Below, one piece after another: positions 21,644 to 36,600 of a stretch of DNA of 64,000 bases. The DNA is from Pectinophora gossypiella. Its lineage: Eukaryota; Arthropoda; Insecta; Lepidoptera; Gelechiidae. The translations under genes and the position numbers were made by a program. The stretch covers positions 5,182,786 through 5,246,785 of the forward strand of contig NC_065424.1 of assembly GCF_024362695.1 (NCBI RefSeq), given 5' to 3'. The first letter of the stretch is position 1. The number at the start of each line of letters is the position of its first letter. Below the pieces are notes generated by a model. It was given only the letters and a program-made list of their open reading frames with translations. It ran no database searches and was not told the origin of the DNA.

Positions 21644-24600
21644 TTACTTTTTCTTCCGGCCACCTTGTTTAGGCGCTTGTGGCTTTCCGAACGCTTTACC
21701 CTTGCCTCCTTTCTGGGCTTTTCCCTTATTAGGCCCTTTGCCTTTCTTGCCGAAGTTGAATTTGCCTTTCTGTGCCTGATTAGCGTCGTACCGCAGTCTC
21801 TTAGCGGCGTTTCTAGAAGTATCTGTGAGGTCTGTTGCGAAGTTGCTCTGTTTCTTCTTAGGTTTACCGGTGTTCTGGCGTTTATTAGGTCTGTCCTCGT
21901 CGTCATCCACAGCGCGTATACGACCTTGTTTCTTCTTCCGTTTCGCCATTCGTGATTGTAACAGGGCGACCTGCGAATATGACAATAGAGAAATTCAAGC
22001 CTGTTGTCCCTAATGGGGTGGGCAGAACAGTAATCAAAGACAATTTGCGTTTTTTTTTTGCGATTTTGACATACACAACTTGCGACTGTCGACTCTGCCC
22101 ACCCAAATAGAGATTGCGGGCGTGAGTTTCTGAATGTGTGATTCATTATTTTTTTTTTTATCAGATAAGCCAGATTGCTCTATTTGGAGGCACTGGAATG
22201 CGTCCACGTGGCCTTTTAAATTTTCTTGTGATGTGCTTCTATGTGTCTGCGTGTAACTTTTTATGGGCATCGCCTGAAATAAATGCTTTTTATTTTATTT
22301 TTTGTTATTCCCCAACAATTTATGTTATAAAAATCATCATCATCGCTCTACCGTTATCCCGTTTTCACGGGGTCCGCTTACCTAACGTAAAGATTTGACA
22401 GAAGCGACCTATCTGACCATCCAAAACCGGCCTAATTCGGGTTATGTCACATACCTCCGAATTCGGAAACGCATTTCTTAAGTATGCGGGTTCCTTCACG
22501 ATGTTTTATGTTATTCAAAATCTTTATTTTCAGACTATTGTCCATATTAGTAACATAGTACGGTCACGAGTACCTACTAATATGTTTACACTTTGAAACC
22601 ATGTCACATTAACTTTTTTGACAAATTAAACCGTAAGTCTCATTAAATGTCAAATAATGATAGTGCGACAGGGTTCTAAAGTGGGTACATGATATTGCTC
22701 ATGACTGTACTTAATCCTAATGTTAGTAGACTAATATTTATTTATGAAAATAAAATCACAAATTAGAGCCGCCTAGCGGGAGGAGGAATGTGTGCGTGTA
22801 GTCGCAACCATCGCGCCATCAACGGCGACTCCCAGCGGTCCACCCACACAGCCAGGATGCAACAGCATCTAACAGGAGCTGGCTTCCAAGCGACGTATCA
22901 TTGAGGCGGAAAGTAACATATATGTATGTTGTACGGTCTTCAACCGAACATAATTTGCTAACGTTGCGCCCTGCTTTTGGTAGCGATGCGCAGTCGATTA
23001 TATTAGTGGGTCAGTGTGAAACGGTCACTCAACGTAAACGATACGTACTAGCCACGAGCGCTAATAAACACGTAATAAACAATTTAACCTACTTAACGAA
23101 TCTTTGAGTTAACGATCAACTCCTACAACTACAACTGAAGATGGAGCGCTGAAGCCGGAACCCAGCTTTGGCCCTTACATCGTATGCATGCGCATCGCTA
23201 CCAAAAGCAGGGCGCAACGTTAGCAAATTATGTTCGGTTGAAGACCGTACATATGTTATGAAACATTAAAATGAATTACCTTCTCCATCTCCCGCCTGAC
23301 CCGGTCTTCAGGAGTATCCTTCGGCTTGTGTTTGCTCTGTTTCTTCTTCTTCTTGTCTGTATCGTCATCCGACCCGTCGTCCTCGCGTTTACGCTTCATG
23401 CCTTTGCCTTTCTGTTTGTTATCTGACGGAATAATTCAACTTTTACTTGGACTGTGGAGGAAGCTAGACATGTCAGGATCGAAGGAAATTAATCTCTGCT
23501 TACCCCGGTGGGAAATAGGCGTGAATTTATATACAATCAAAGAGCAAAACTGGAGTCACTGAGCCCAGCGAATTATTTGTAAAAAAGTGGTGAAATTATG
23601 AACCATTAGCAGTCATAATTATAAAATATATATTTTTGTAGGTGTTTTTGGTCTATTACAACAGAAACGATATGTAACCGTGTAGCACGCGGCGCGATTT
23701 ATATCGATGACTTTGACCAATAGCCGTACGAAGTCTATCCATGTAGATAGCATTCTTTGCGTCTATTGGTCGAAACCCTCGATGTAATTCGCGCCGCGTT
23801 GTCGTGCAGAGCCTGCAGGAGGTCTTAAGTGCAACTAATTAATTTATTACTTTGCAAGAAACTGATTGGACTTCTGCACCTTATCGTATGTATGTTGCTG
23901 GGACAAATCGCCACAGAATAGTAAAAACTAGCAAAACTAATGTTTCATGGAAATAATATTAACGGCTCCGTTGTCCCGTGGTTCAGTTTTAGGATTCGGA
24001 AGTCCCAGGATCGAATCCCGATGGAAAATTGTTTCGTGGACCTCAGTTTGGTTAAGACAAACAGGTTTGGCAGGAAAAAAATCCTGTACCCAAAGGTTGC
24101 CTGGAAGTAATTGCTGCATGAGCAATAAGGCCGCCTGTTGTGCTTTTCTGTGTATGTTGTCCTTATCTCTGTATTTTGTGTCCATTGTGCTCAATGAAGC
24201 ATTTTATCTATCTATCTGATCACCCAATTGTCGGAAAGCAAGATGATCCGTGCTACATCTTTCGTGGAGACGCAGCCTAAGTCCCATTTAGTAGGGAGCG
24301 CTTACTGCCATTAACCGGGCTCATGTAATGCTGAAAATAATACCAGCTAGCACTCATAAATAGGGATTTTGGCGATACGTGCCACAGAACGCTTTAGCTG
24401 CCCAGACCTTGACCGCGCCTCCACCATCTTTACCCGGCCGTCCTTGCCTGGAAATATTTGTTCAACGTCGCCTTTCAGCCACAAGTTGCGGGGTGCATCA
24501 GGGTCGACAACTAAAACTTGGCGAACCCATCGATGCCAAAACATGTCCGCTAACCTTTGCCTCTTTCGTCATTCCCTCTCACCTTTCCCAGCATGCAGAG

Positions 24601-27600
24601 TGAGCGCGAGCCTCTCCTTTTCCTCTCTCTTCTCCTTGGGCGTCTGGAACCAGTCGTGACTCCTCTGCGTCTCATACTTGGGTCCCTCCCCTTCCTTCTT
24701 CAGGTTGCCCTCCAGTTTGCTCGTCTGTTTCTCCATCTTATTCAGTTGTTTCTCCGCGTATTCCTCGTCTAGAATCGCCTCTGGGGGAATTAAGGTAAAC
24801 ATGTTAGCATGACCATAAATTCACGATTATATTCCAATGAGCTATACAGGATGTTAGTGACATCGTAACGAATACTGAGGGGGATGATTCAGCTTATGAT
24901 TCTGTGTGAATATGAAATGAAATAAAATATATATATTGTAGACAGTTAGCCGATCACATGGGAGAATATACGAATAAAACAAGGTATCGTGTGGGTTGTC
25001 AGGTGGATTACTAACGCCATCAACCCTGGTGTCAGGGTTACTATTGAACCGCCAAAGGTCCTTTTGGGACGGATATAGGTTTATATAGGATATAAGCCTA
25101 TAGACGCCGATAAGTATATAGGACGTATTTGTTTATGTTATGTAAGTTAAATAGAAAAACGAAAATGTTTTTCGTTAGTTTTAGATCTGTCTTTACTTAG
25201 TAATACGCGATATCTATTCTATTCTACTGATGATACTAACTGATCTCTGGCTCGAGGCGCTGCAGCCGCTGGCGGTACTTGGCGATGATGTCGGGCGGCA
25301 CCTGGCGGGCGGCCACGGGCCTGCGCGCGCGGCGCACGATGGCCTTGACCAGCTGGCGCTCCCCCTCCCCCGCCAGCGACACGGACACGCCGGCGCGGCC
25401 CGCGCGGGCCGTGCGCCCCACCTGCGCACAACCAACAATAAAACTACGTGGACGGTCACGAGCATTAATATGTATACACTTTGGTACCATGTCATATTAA
25501 CTTTTTTGACAAATTGCACTGTAAGTCTCACTAAATATCAAATATGTTAGTGCGACAGAGTCCTAAAGTGGGTACATTATGTTGCTCATGACTGGACAAC
25601 GGTAAGGCAGCCTGTGCAGCGGAGCGGAGAAATGACGAAACATAAACACAGGTTAGGTTAGGTTTCGCCGTTTCTCCGCTCGGAGCTGGAATAAATTTAA
25701 ACGAAATTGCACATAAAACTTAAATTTGGACTGTATTTAATAATATCATGGTTACATGTTGAGTGGGTAAATAAAAAGTAGAATCGGGTGTTAGAATCGG
25801 CATCTTGCGGTCAAATTAAACAACTTAAAAGTAGTGTTACCACATTATTTTATGTGAGGATTTGAACAACAGGGAGTTGCGAAATAGTTGGAACAATCCT
25901 ATTGGTTAATATTTCTTCGTTACTCCGCTCCGCTGAAGAAGCACCGCAACTCTTCTTGTTTTAACGTGACTTATTGTAGAGTTGTCGCAAATAGCATTTA
26001 GTAATTTGCCGGACAAATGGGGAACGCCGAGGGCTTTCACCGGGACAACATTTAAGACAAGCCTGAAGGTGCCCTGTTGAGCGCGAACAAACTCAGAGCT
26101 TTTCCTTTATTGGGCTGCTTTTCTCTTCAGGTTAAACAGACGGTCGCTTCTGTATGGCTGCCTGTCTACCGGAGCGGAGCGAGGCAGCGGAGCGGAGAAA
26201 TGGAGAAAAGATTCTCCGCTCCGCTCCAGTGGACAGGCAGCCTAACAGACCGGACCTGTCAGTATTATTCCTTATTCTATGCCTGAACCATGTGAAAAAC
26301 GGGATAACACTATAAATACTAACCCTGTGTATGTAATGCTCCAGGGTCGCTGGCAGGGTGAAGTTGAGGACAGTTTTCACCCCCGGGATGTCGAGACCTC
26401 TTGCAGCCACGTCTGTCGCTACCAAGACATCCGCCTGCTCTTCCTTGAAGCGCTTCAGCGAGTCCAGGCGTTGAGGCTGGTTAAGGGCGCCGTGCAGTTC
26501 AGCTACCTGATAGTGGTATGAGTAATTTTATATATTTCATTTATTTTGTTAAGGACGTCTCGGGCCCAGTGCCGAGGTTTTTTTTGCAGCTTCTTTGCAC
26601 CGACTATACAGGTTGTGAGCAGCTGCAGTAGATTTAGGCGGAAGAGATGTTATGTAAAAATTGACGATTCAAAGTGTAACTGTGTTACCTACTGAATGAA
26701 GATATTTTTGAATTTCAGTAGAATTTCAAGATGCAAGGAAAAAGACTGGAATACATATAAGCAGCCTTGCAGGCTCTTCACAGCAACCGGTGCGAATTCT
26801 ATCGACGGTTACGACAGATAGACGTAGCGAATTCCATCTACGTGGATAGATGTCGTGAACCGTGGTAGCCAGTTGGTAAAACCCTTGCCTCTCATTTTGT
26901 GGTCGCAGGTTCGAATCCAGCACAGGTCATACCAATGATTGTCGTATTTGTTTTCGAATTCATGTTTGGATCATCCACGATTATGCCCGAGTTCGTAGAC
27001 CACACAACTGACGCGAGAGAAGTATGACAAACCTTAATGCCCAGTAGACCAAGAGCGACGTGCAGCCGATGCGCCTGCCTCTTGGTCTGAACAAAGACGA
27101 CTGCTCGCTCGCGGAACGTGCGGCATACTAAAGCGGCTAGGATGGCTTCCCGATCCGATTCACGCTCTTTGCGGATCCTGCCAACAAAAGTTACACATAA
27201 TTATGATGCGGTGTTCAGTTCACACAGGGCGTGCAAGATAACACATCTTTTTATAGAATTTTACCTCTCTGTTTATATAGTTTTTTGAGGAGCTCGGTGG
27301 CGCGGTAAACGCGTTCGGTCTGCTATTGTTGAAGTTAAGCAACTTTCGCAAAGGCCGGTCATAGGATGGGTGACCACAAAAAAAAGTTTTCATCTCTAGC
27401 TCCTCCGTGCTTCGGAAGGCACGTTAAGCCGTTTAAGGCCCGTTCTCCCTATCCATCCATAGGGAAGGCCCGTGCCCCAGCAGTGGGGACGTTAATGGGC
27501 TGATGATGATGATAGTTTGTTCCTTTATTGTCTTTGTTTTTGATAATGACTTTTTTGTCTTTTGTTCTTCTTGTAAGAATATAATGTCAAGCAGCAGAGC

Positions 27601-30600
27601 TTCGTTGGGCGTCATTGGTTCAAGCATGAGATAGTGCTGATTGGTTGAGCAGCAGAGGTCTGTGATTGGTCCAAATATGAGATATACGGGAAATCTGCAA
27701 ATCTGAAATCGATATCACTTTTTGCCCAACCGTGTAGTGGACGCGTGGAATGAACTGCCAGAATCTGTGATCAGTGCTCCCTCAGTGAACTCTTTTAAAA
27801 ATAGACTTGACAAATATATGAACAATCATGAACACAAGTGAAGTGATAAGCACGCATCAGCACAAAGTGCTGCCTGTGCTTCCAATAATAATAATAATAA
27901 TAAATATGGCTCACCTAACGAACTCCTGTCTGAGATTGAAGGCGACATCCTTGTTGGAGTCGACGAACAGTTTGACGGGCTTGTTGAGAGACACGGCGGC
28001 GAGGTCCTTCACCTCCTCGCTCATGGTGGCCGAGAACAACATGGTCTGCCGCTTCGGTGAGCACTGACGGATGATCTCCTTCATCTGTTCTGCGAAATAC
28101 TCGTCCAGCATCCTGAGGAGGAAGATAAACATAAGCTCACGATGTCCCAATTGGGGAGGTTTTCGAGGAAGATTTCACCATCACTATTTCAAGAGCCACG
28201 CTCTTGTCGGTGTAGCATTCCCCATGCTACTTTTTAGGGAAAAATAGGGCAGTGGTGTCCCTCGTCTTCTGTTCTTCTTTTATTTTATTTATGTAATACA
28301 TAGTTAAGCAGTGGAGCTGCTGGTGAAGTATGATCCACACTCCTTCCGGTTGATTGAGGGTAGGCCTGTGTCCAACAGTGGTACGTATATAGGCTGTTTA
28401 TATTAATATGATTAATACTTAATCACGTATCGACCCGTTAAAAATAGTTTACGACGTATGAAGTGCGTGAATCTTTAAAACTGACCATTTTATACGTTTT
28501 CAAAGACCAATCATTTTTTCTTTTTTCCTTTCGAATTTCGACTCTACTTCTTTTCGAATTTACTTCCTTTTTTATGTGTGTTATGTTATAGCCCGCCAGC
28601 CAGCAAGGTTACAGCCCATACCTATCAGCTTCATCCAGCACCAGAACCTCAATGGAGTGGAGTCCGAAAGATGGAGTGTTCCGGATGTGGTCGATCAGCC
28701 GGCCTGGTGTCGCTATCACGATGTCCGGGTTCTGACGCAGCACGCTCTCCTGGTGACGGAAGAGTCAGGTTTTAGAGGAATGGGGAATCCAGTAGCAAAT
28801 AGTAGGGAATCACATACATACATACATACATAAACTCACGCCCGTAATCCCAAATGGGGTGGGCAGAGCCACAAGTAATCAAAGACAACTTGCAGCCACT
28901 GTTGATACGAAGTCCTAAGATGGATATGATGAACCTTATGGAATCACCTTATAGTTAAAACCACATAAACCTCGTAACAGACAAGCTGTTTTCAATCTGG
29001 ATAAAAATTCATGATCCCGATTTTTACCCGGAATGAAATTCCCAATTCTGTGCCCAGCAGTGGGACGTATATATGCTGTTTATTTATGTTACGTTATGAA
29101 ATTAATTGAATGAAAATGGGGCCTTTGGCGGCTCAATAGTAACCCTGACATCAGGGTTGATGAGGTTGGTACTCTACCTCACAACTCACACGATAGAAGA
29201 ATGAAAATGTGATGAAAAAAGCAACGATAAATCAACAACCAACAACACTCCACCAGTTGGAGACTTCTCCTGCAGAGTGTGCGGTAGAGTTTGCCGCTCT
29301 AGGATTGGCTTGCACAGCCATGAAAGAAAGTGCATTTCTTCGAGGCAATGACGTCATAAATCGTCTGAAACAGACGTATAAGGCCAATGATGACGAAATA
29401 ATATCACGTGGTGTACAGGATTTTGCTCAGCGCTCCAAGTAATTAATGGTATATGCGTCAAATCTACAATAAAGCCAAATCGACAAACTAGGCAACACGA
29501 GACGCACAACATGTACGCCAACGCTGCACAACAGCGCGCAACGTTGCCAGCTGAAGCGCAATATGTCAAGCGGCTTGTTTGTTTAGAGAGCATCGTTAGT
29601 TGAGCATCAATTGTTGTTCAGTGGAGAAGCGACGCGCAACAACAATAGTTCCTCTGGCGTCATGTTGTCGACGACCGACGTGTGGTTGATGCGTAGACAG
29701 ACAACGTTGTTAAACAAATGTTCCGCTTCAACAAGTTGGACAACATGTTGTGCCAAATGTTGCCAAGTGGATACGCGTTAATTATTTATTATTAAGTTAC
29801 GTCACAACAAAAAATCTCACCTGATATTTGACGTCTAGACCACCAACCGACAGTCCGACTGTCACACTCGTGAATTGCGCGAGCTGTCTCGTCACAGCAT
29901 GTACCTGTTGACAAGAGGTTTTACATTATTGACAGAATGAAAGCTCACGACTATATCGCAATTGGGATGTTGAGTGTTAGGCTCATGATCTTTTGCGAAA
30001 TGGACATTCAGCGCCTAGACGAGCCGAGGCCCCGGGTTCGAATCCCGATAGGGAAATATCACCAAAAGTTACTTTGTGATTCCTAGATCGGTTAGGACAT
30101 TACAGGCTGATCACCGGATTGTCTGGAAGTAAGATGATCCGTGCATCAATCAATCAAATCATTTATTCGCATAGGATTCATGGTTTTGCAAACAGTTGGT
30201 AGGTTTTATGTTCTAAGTATCACATGACCCGCTAGATGTAAGCATGCGAAAATTTAGGAGGTAAGCACGAAGGGTGTGTTAAGCCGTTGGTCCCGGTTAC
30301 TACTTACTGATGTAAGTGGGTAGTCGTTACATGAGCCATGTCGGGGGCCTTTGGGCTGATGAGGTTGGTAATTTATCTCACAACCCACACGGTAGAAGAA
30401 GATAACACAAGCTTCATCATCATCAGCCGTACGACGCCCACTGCTGGGCATAGGCCTCCCCCAAGGATCTCCACGAAGATCGGTCCTGCGCTGCCCGCAT
30501 CCAGCGGCTTCCCGCGACCTTCACCAGATCGTCGGTCCACCTTGTAGCGGGCCTACCCACTGAGCGTCGTTCGACACGTGGTCGCCATTCTAGAACCTTT

Positions 30601-33600
30601 CCGCCCAGCGGCCCCTTTCCGCCCCAGCGGCTCCAACACAAGCTTACGACTATATCCCAATTGGGATAGTCAGAGGGACATCCATCGCAAGATGAACTAA
30701 GCACTTACACCGCACCGAGCTTTCTGTTAGACCAACGCGATAGTGAGCCGTATCGCCGTCTAAATATATAATGGTTCGAACTTGAAGCCACGTCACACCC
30801 CGGACACTTCATACAAAACATTTCGTTTTACACAGACACTACACATTGACGTTATCGTACACGCGGAGCAGGTCGTGTCGCATCAGGAAGAAAGAAGACA
30901 GAAATGGCGATTACTCCAGAGATACCATAGAATAAGGAAGGACTACGTATAGATAGAACGGCAACTCTCCCCTCCCGGCGGCGACGGCGATACGGCTCAC
31001 TATCACGTTGGTCTAAGGGCTCAAATTGGATGACAGCGGCAGCGGCGCGGCAGCCGCTGTTCCGTTCTCGATGCCAGCGGCCAAACCGCGCTGTGTTGCG
31101 GCGGTATACAGTTGTGTCTCAAATGAACGCGATGTCGAAACGGCGACAACGCGTTTTGGATTGTAGTTCTTTTGTTTCGTATGATTTATTATGGGCAAAA
31201 GAAGATCTGAATCCCTATAATGAACAAAGGAAACAAAAAGGCGAGTTTCAAACGCAGAGACACCGCTCGACTAGAGCGCACCGCTCGTACCCCGCTCGCC
31301 GCGCCGCTGCCATCGAGAACACTTCAATATAAATCTTAGCATTTAAACGCGCCGCTCCCCGCACCGCCACCGCCGCCGCGCCGCTGTCATCCAGTTTGAG
31401 GCCTAACAGAAAGCTCGGTGTGGGTACTTAGTTCATCTTGCGATGGATGTACCTCTGACTACCCCAATTGGGATATAGTCGTAAGCTTATGTTATCTTCT
31501 TCTACCGTGTGGGTTGTGAGATAAATTACCAACCTCATCAGCTCCCGACATGGCTCATGTAACGACTACTCACTTACATCATTAAGTAGTAACCGGGACC
31601 AAGGGCTCAACGGCTACAGCATAATTACCTGAGCCCCAAGTTCCCTGGTGGGCACCAGCACGAGCACCCTGGTGACGCGGTCGCTGTTGGCCGCGCGATA
31701 CAACAGCCGCTCTAGTATCGGCAACATGTACGCGGCCGTCTTGCCCGTACCTGTCGCTGCGCACGCGCATATGTCTTTACCTTAAACCAGACACTGTCAT
31801 TACAACATTTGTTTTTGTATGAGTAGTTACACCAAGAAAAAAAACAAAAAAAAAAATAGGCTACATAAGCCATCTTCGGGCGCATCAGCGTCGTGCCGAA
31901 ATCGGTCGGAGATCATCATCAGATCAGTTACACCCACAAAACTCACGCCTATTTCCCACCGGGGTAAGCAGAGACTATGGAATTCCATTCGCTTCGATCC
32001 TGAGGTTGTTGCGTATATAAGTTCATAAATAAACATTATAAACACTTTTTAAATATAACATCAACATTATTGAACCGAATGGAATTCTATAGTCTCTGCT
32101 TACCCCGGTGGGAAATAGGCGTGAGTTTATGTATGCGTGTGTGAGTCACAGGGACTGTAACCTGGAACCTGACAGAGGGCAGCAGTAACTGTCAGTACTA
32201 TTCAGAGGCGGAGGGCAGGAGTCCTAGTACGGCTTTGTAATAGACTACTCTGGACGCCATCCCACTTGCGTCAGACAGAGTACTGCGGGGCGGAAGGCAA
32301 GAGGGACACCACTGCCCTATTTTTCCCTAAAAAAGTAGCATGGAAAATGCTGCACCGACAAGAGCGTGGCACTTAAATTGATGATGATGATGTATGTATC
32401 ACAGCCTCCGTGGTCTAGTGGTTAGAGCGTTTGGCTCAAGATCTGGAGGTCCGGGTTCGATTCCCGATGGGGACATTGTCGAAATCACTTTGTGAGACTG
32501 TCCTTTGTTTGGTAAGGACTTTTCAGGCTTGAATCACCTGATTGCCCGAAAAAGTAAGATGATTCTGTGCTTCAGAGGGCACGTTAAGCTGTTGGTCCCG
32601 GCTATTAGCCGTAAAACACCTCCACCAACCCGCATTGGAGCAGCGTGGTGGAGTATGCTCCATACCCCCTCCGGTTGATTGAGGGGAGACCTGTGCCCAG
32701 CAGTGGGACGTATAGAGGCTGTTTATGTGTGTATGTGTGATGTATGTATCAGTATTATGATGCGGAAGTAAGTGGTAGAGTTGGAAGAGGAAGACCTGGA
32801 TGTACATACCGCCGTCAGATTTAGGATGTTTCAAAGAAAGGCCAGGTCAAGAGTACTCTAAACCGGCGAGCATGCATGAAGTCTGATGAAAATCGAAGAA
32901 GTCTCTTCTTCTTATCGTGTGGGTTGTGAGGTAGAATACCAACCTCATCAACCCTGGTTTCAGGGTTATTATTGAGCCGCCAGAAGCCTCTGACTCATGT
33001 AACAACTACATACTTACATCAGTAAGTAGTGACCGGGACCAACGGCTTAACGTGCCTTCCGAAGCATGGATCATCTTACTTTCGGACAATCAGGTGGTCA
33101 GCCTGTAATGTCTTAACCAAACTAGGGATCACAAAGTGATTTTTGTGATATTTCCCCATCGGGATTCGAACCCGGGACCTCTGGATCGAAGAAATGGTGT
33201 GTTAGGATCATCATTCGCCGGGTAAACAGTGTTTTTATTTGCTCCACTTTAAATACTTAAGTACCCTTAATTGTATAAGTTATGTACGCCGTAATTGTTA
33301 TATATATTAGTCATAATACCGTAACCTTATATGTAAAATGTTTTAATATATGTGATGTGGTTGTACTTTATAAATAAATAAATAAATAGTAAGTGGAATT
33401 CCGTAGTCTCTCCTCTCTGCCTATCTACCGGAAAAAGTGTGAGCATATAAGGCACAAACTTACCTAACAAAGCAATAGGGATAGTGCTAGCCTGTATGGG
33501 CGTAGGGTGCACATAGTTGAGAGTGCCTATAGCTTTGAGTAGTGGCCGTGACAAATTCATCATGTAGAAGGACGCATTCTCGTCGTAAGGAGGCGGCTCC

Positions 33601-36600
33601 TCGAAGAAATCCGAATCGTACTCTATGCGAGTGCCCTCTGTTTCGGCGTCCTCTAAATCCTGTAAATACAAACTTAAGAAGTTAGAAAAGTTACATACAT
33701 ACATACATAAACTCACGCCCGTAATCCCAAATGGGGTGGGCAGAGCCACAAGTAATCAAAGACAACTTGCAGCCACTGTTGATACGAAGTCCTAAGCTGG
33801 ATATGATGAACCTTATGGTGATAAGGGATCAGCCTATCGCCCATAACATTAGTCCATCATGTTAGAGGACGCAATCCCTCTGTCGGTTTTTACGACATGC
33901 CCGGGAAGACAAGCAGCTGAACGTGTTCTATGTTTTTTATTTGCTCCCAGGACAGCATAGAAGCAGTAGTAGTAGTCTCTATAGTATTAGAAAAGTTAGT
34001 AATAACAAATCACACTAAAACGGAAGTGGAAGATAAATTACCAAATTGGAAAGTTTCCCAGGTCAAAGATAGTTATGAAATTCTGATTACTAAATAAAGA
34101 CAGATCTAAAGGCTTTAATGTACTTATTTTATGTAGGTAGTTCTTTTAATTATTAATTTTGTTAGAATGCACTAACCCGCTATTATACTTGTACAAAATT
34201 TTCCTGTACCCAAAGGTTGCCAAGAAGAAATTGCTGCATGAGCAATAAGGCCGCCTGTTGTGCTTTTCTGTATATGCTGTCATTATTTTGTGTCCATTGT
34301 GCTCAATAAAGTATTTTATCTATCTATCTTGCAACACGACGAATTTACCAAAAACATCTTTATTTTTTTATCTATTTTTTTCGAGGCTTGAGCCACTCTT
34401 GGTGGGTATGCCAGCCTCATAGTTTAGAGCGTTTAATGATGATCAAATCACTTTAAAAAAGAACACCATTACAGCACTACACCATGCTGTTCAGGGATTG
34501 TTATTCCTAAGACACACTGTACAGTATTTATATACAAGCCTTGCCGCTACGGACACTGGATCTGCCAAGAGGCACCCAATCTCTCCTCCATGTAGATTTT
34601 GGTGGAATAATTTCCTTCTAATCTCTTTATTCCGGTCACACTCCACCAAAAAATGCATAAGGTCCTCGACAGTCCCACAGCGTGTACAATTGGGCAAGTC
34701 CTTTTTCCTCATTAAAAAGCAAAATTTATTAAGTGGCATGGGACCAGAACGAACTCTAAATGCCGAAAGTAAGTGCCCTTCGACAGACCAGCACCATCAA
34801 AAGCATCATAGAAGGGAAGTTACAAAGAAAGTGTGCGTCAAGCTAGCGGCCTCAAAAAAAAAATGGGCACGAAAAAATAATTTGACCATACCAAAAAATA
34901 GTACTCTTATTGAAAAAAATAGTACCTGTTGTAAAAAAATTAGTACCATCACGGTTCTGGATTTATAGCCATGTTTTATTGCACTTGCTAGCTTGACGGT
35001 GAGCGAAATTTGGCGAGAGTTAACGACAAGGTCTTTCGCTTTGATTTAAACGCCAAAAAATAGTACCGAAATAGTACTCACCCCCTGCAAAATACCGAAA
35101 GTAGTACTTCAACGGTTCCAAAGTTATAAAGGCAGTTCTTTGATCCCGCTAGCTTGACGTTTTGAAAATACCTATTATCTGGGGAATGCTTGCATACTTC
35201 AGTTTGTAACTAATGTCAATAAACTCGTATGAAATAGTACTCCCTACCATCATAATTTGGACCTGATTCTCTTTGTAAAAATATGTCAAAAAGTCATTAT
35301 AACCTATGTCATACATTTATCAAGACAAGTACAGTCGCGAACAAAATTATTACACATGGTCAAGAATGTTGTCAGATTTTAGTATTTTTCCCCATTTTTG
35401 GGTAAAAATTGGTGAAGTGCCAGGGTTGTCAGATGAAAGTAATATCATTGTTGAAACTCTTTGAGTTATTCTACAAATACTGCAAATTGTTTATTAACAA
35501 ACACTTCGATCCGTAACAAATTCAACATGAAGGTATAAATTATAAAATAAAACAGCAGATTAAAAATGTATTATGATGTATTAAAATCACAGATTGTTTT
35601 CGATAAGAAACCCATGCAGCCATTTTCTATTAAAATTAGTGCATATGGGTGTATGCAATAGGATTTTTTTGTAATAGCAGCACTCTGAAGTGCAAAGAAA
35701 TGGTAGGGTAGACCTCCAAAATGGCAATACTTACGAATAAATTGTGAGGTTATGTAATTGTCTACGTGACTGTATCAACAACAAATGTATGGCATAGGTT
35801 ATGATGATTTTTTAACATTTCTACAAAGAGAATCGGATCAAAATTATGATGGTAGGGAGTACTATTTCATACGAGTTTATTGACATTAGTTACAAACTGA
35901 AGTATGCAAGCGTTCCCCAGATAATAGGTATTTTCAAAACGTCAAGCTAGCGGGATCAAAGAACTGCCTTTATAACTTTGGAACCGTTGAAGTACTACTT
36001 TCGGTATTTTGCAGGGGGTGAGTACTATTTCGGTACTATTTTTTGGCGTTTAAATCAAAGCGAAAGACCTTGTCGTTAACTCTCGCCAAATTTCGCTCAC
36101 CGTCAAGCTAGCAAGTGCAATAAAACATGGCTATAAATCCAGAACCGTGATGGTACTAATTTTTTTACAACAGGTACTATTTTTTTCAATAAGAGTACTA
36201 TTTTTTGGTATGGTCAAATTATTTTTTCGTGCCCATTTTTTTTTTGAGGCCGCTAGCTTGACGCACACCAAAGAAAGAGGAAGGGAAGACCAAGAAGAGC
36301 TTACATGGAACAGATCAAAGAAAAGGCGAACGTCGTGTCTTATAGGGAAGTAAAAGAATTAGCCTTTGATAGACAAGATTGGAGAATGATACACCGACAA
36401 GAGCGTGAATCTTAAATTCTAATCTAATCTAGCCTACAAGATCCCACTGCTGGGCAAAGGCCTCAACTTCCTCTTTCCATTTTTCGCGGTCCTGTGCGCA
36501 CTCCGGTCAGTCCCTCCGGCAAGCGTCTAAGTCTTCACGCCATCTCTTTCTTTATATGTTTGTTGCATGCACCCTGAGCGGTGGGTACGGATCGTCAAGC

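Noticed and set aside
21637..22146. 169-codon minus-strand open frame overlapping the DDX27 last exon
   Set aside because: It runs in a different frame through the Lys-rich DDX27 tail, the intron and a repeat. The DDX27 frame is supported by phase and homology.
25655..25675. GGTTAGGTTAGG as an insect telomere repeat
   Set aside because: Only two units and no array; chance or relic.
31582..31770. 62-codon minus-strand frame over a DDX27 exon
   Set aside because: Wrong frame; the true exon 31780-31629 encodes the AATGTGKT motif in another frame with correct phase.
32402..32475. Possible tRNA gene (A and B boxes)
   Set aside because: The boxes belong to SINE-C, with a SINE body and 12-bp target duplication. 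The same holds for tRNA-like segments at 23.99, 26.86, 30.04, 48.04 and 53.0 kb.
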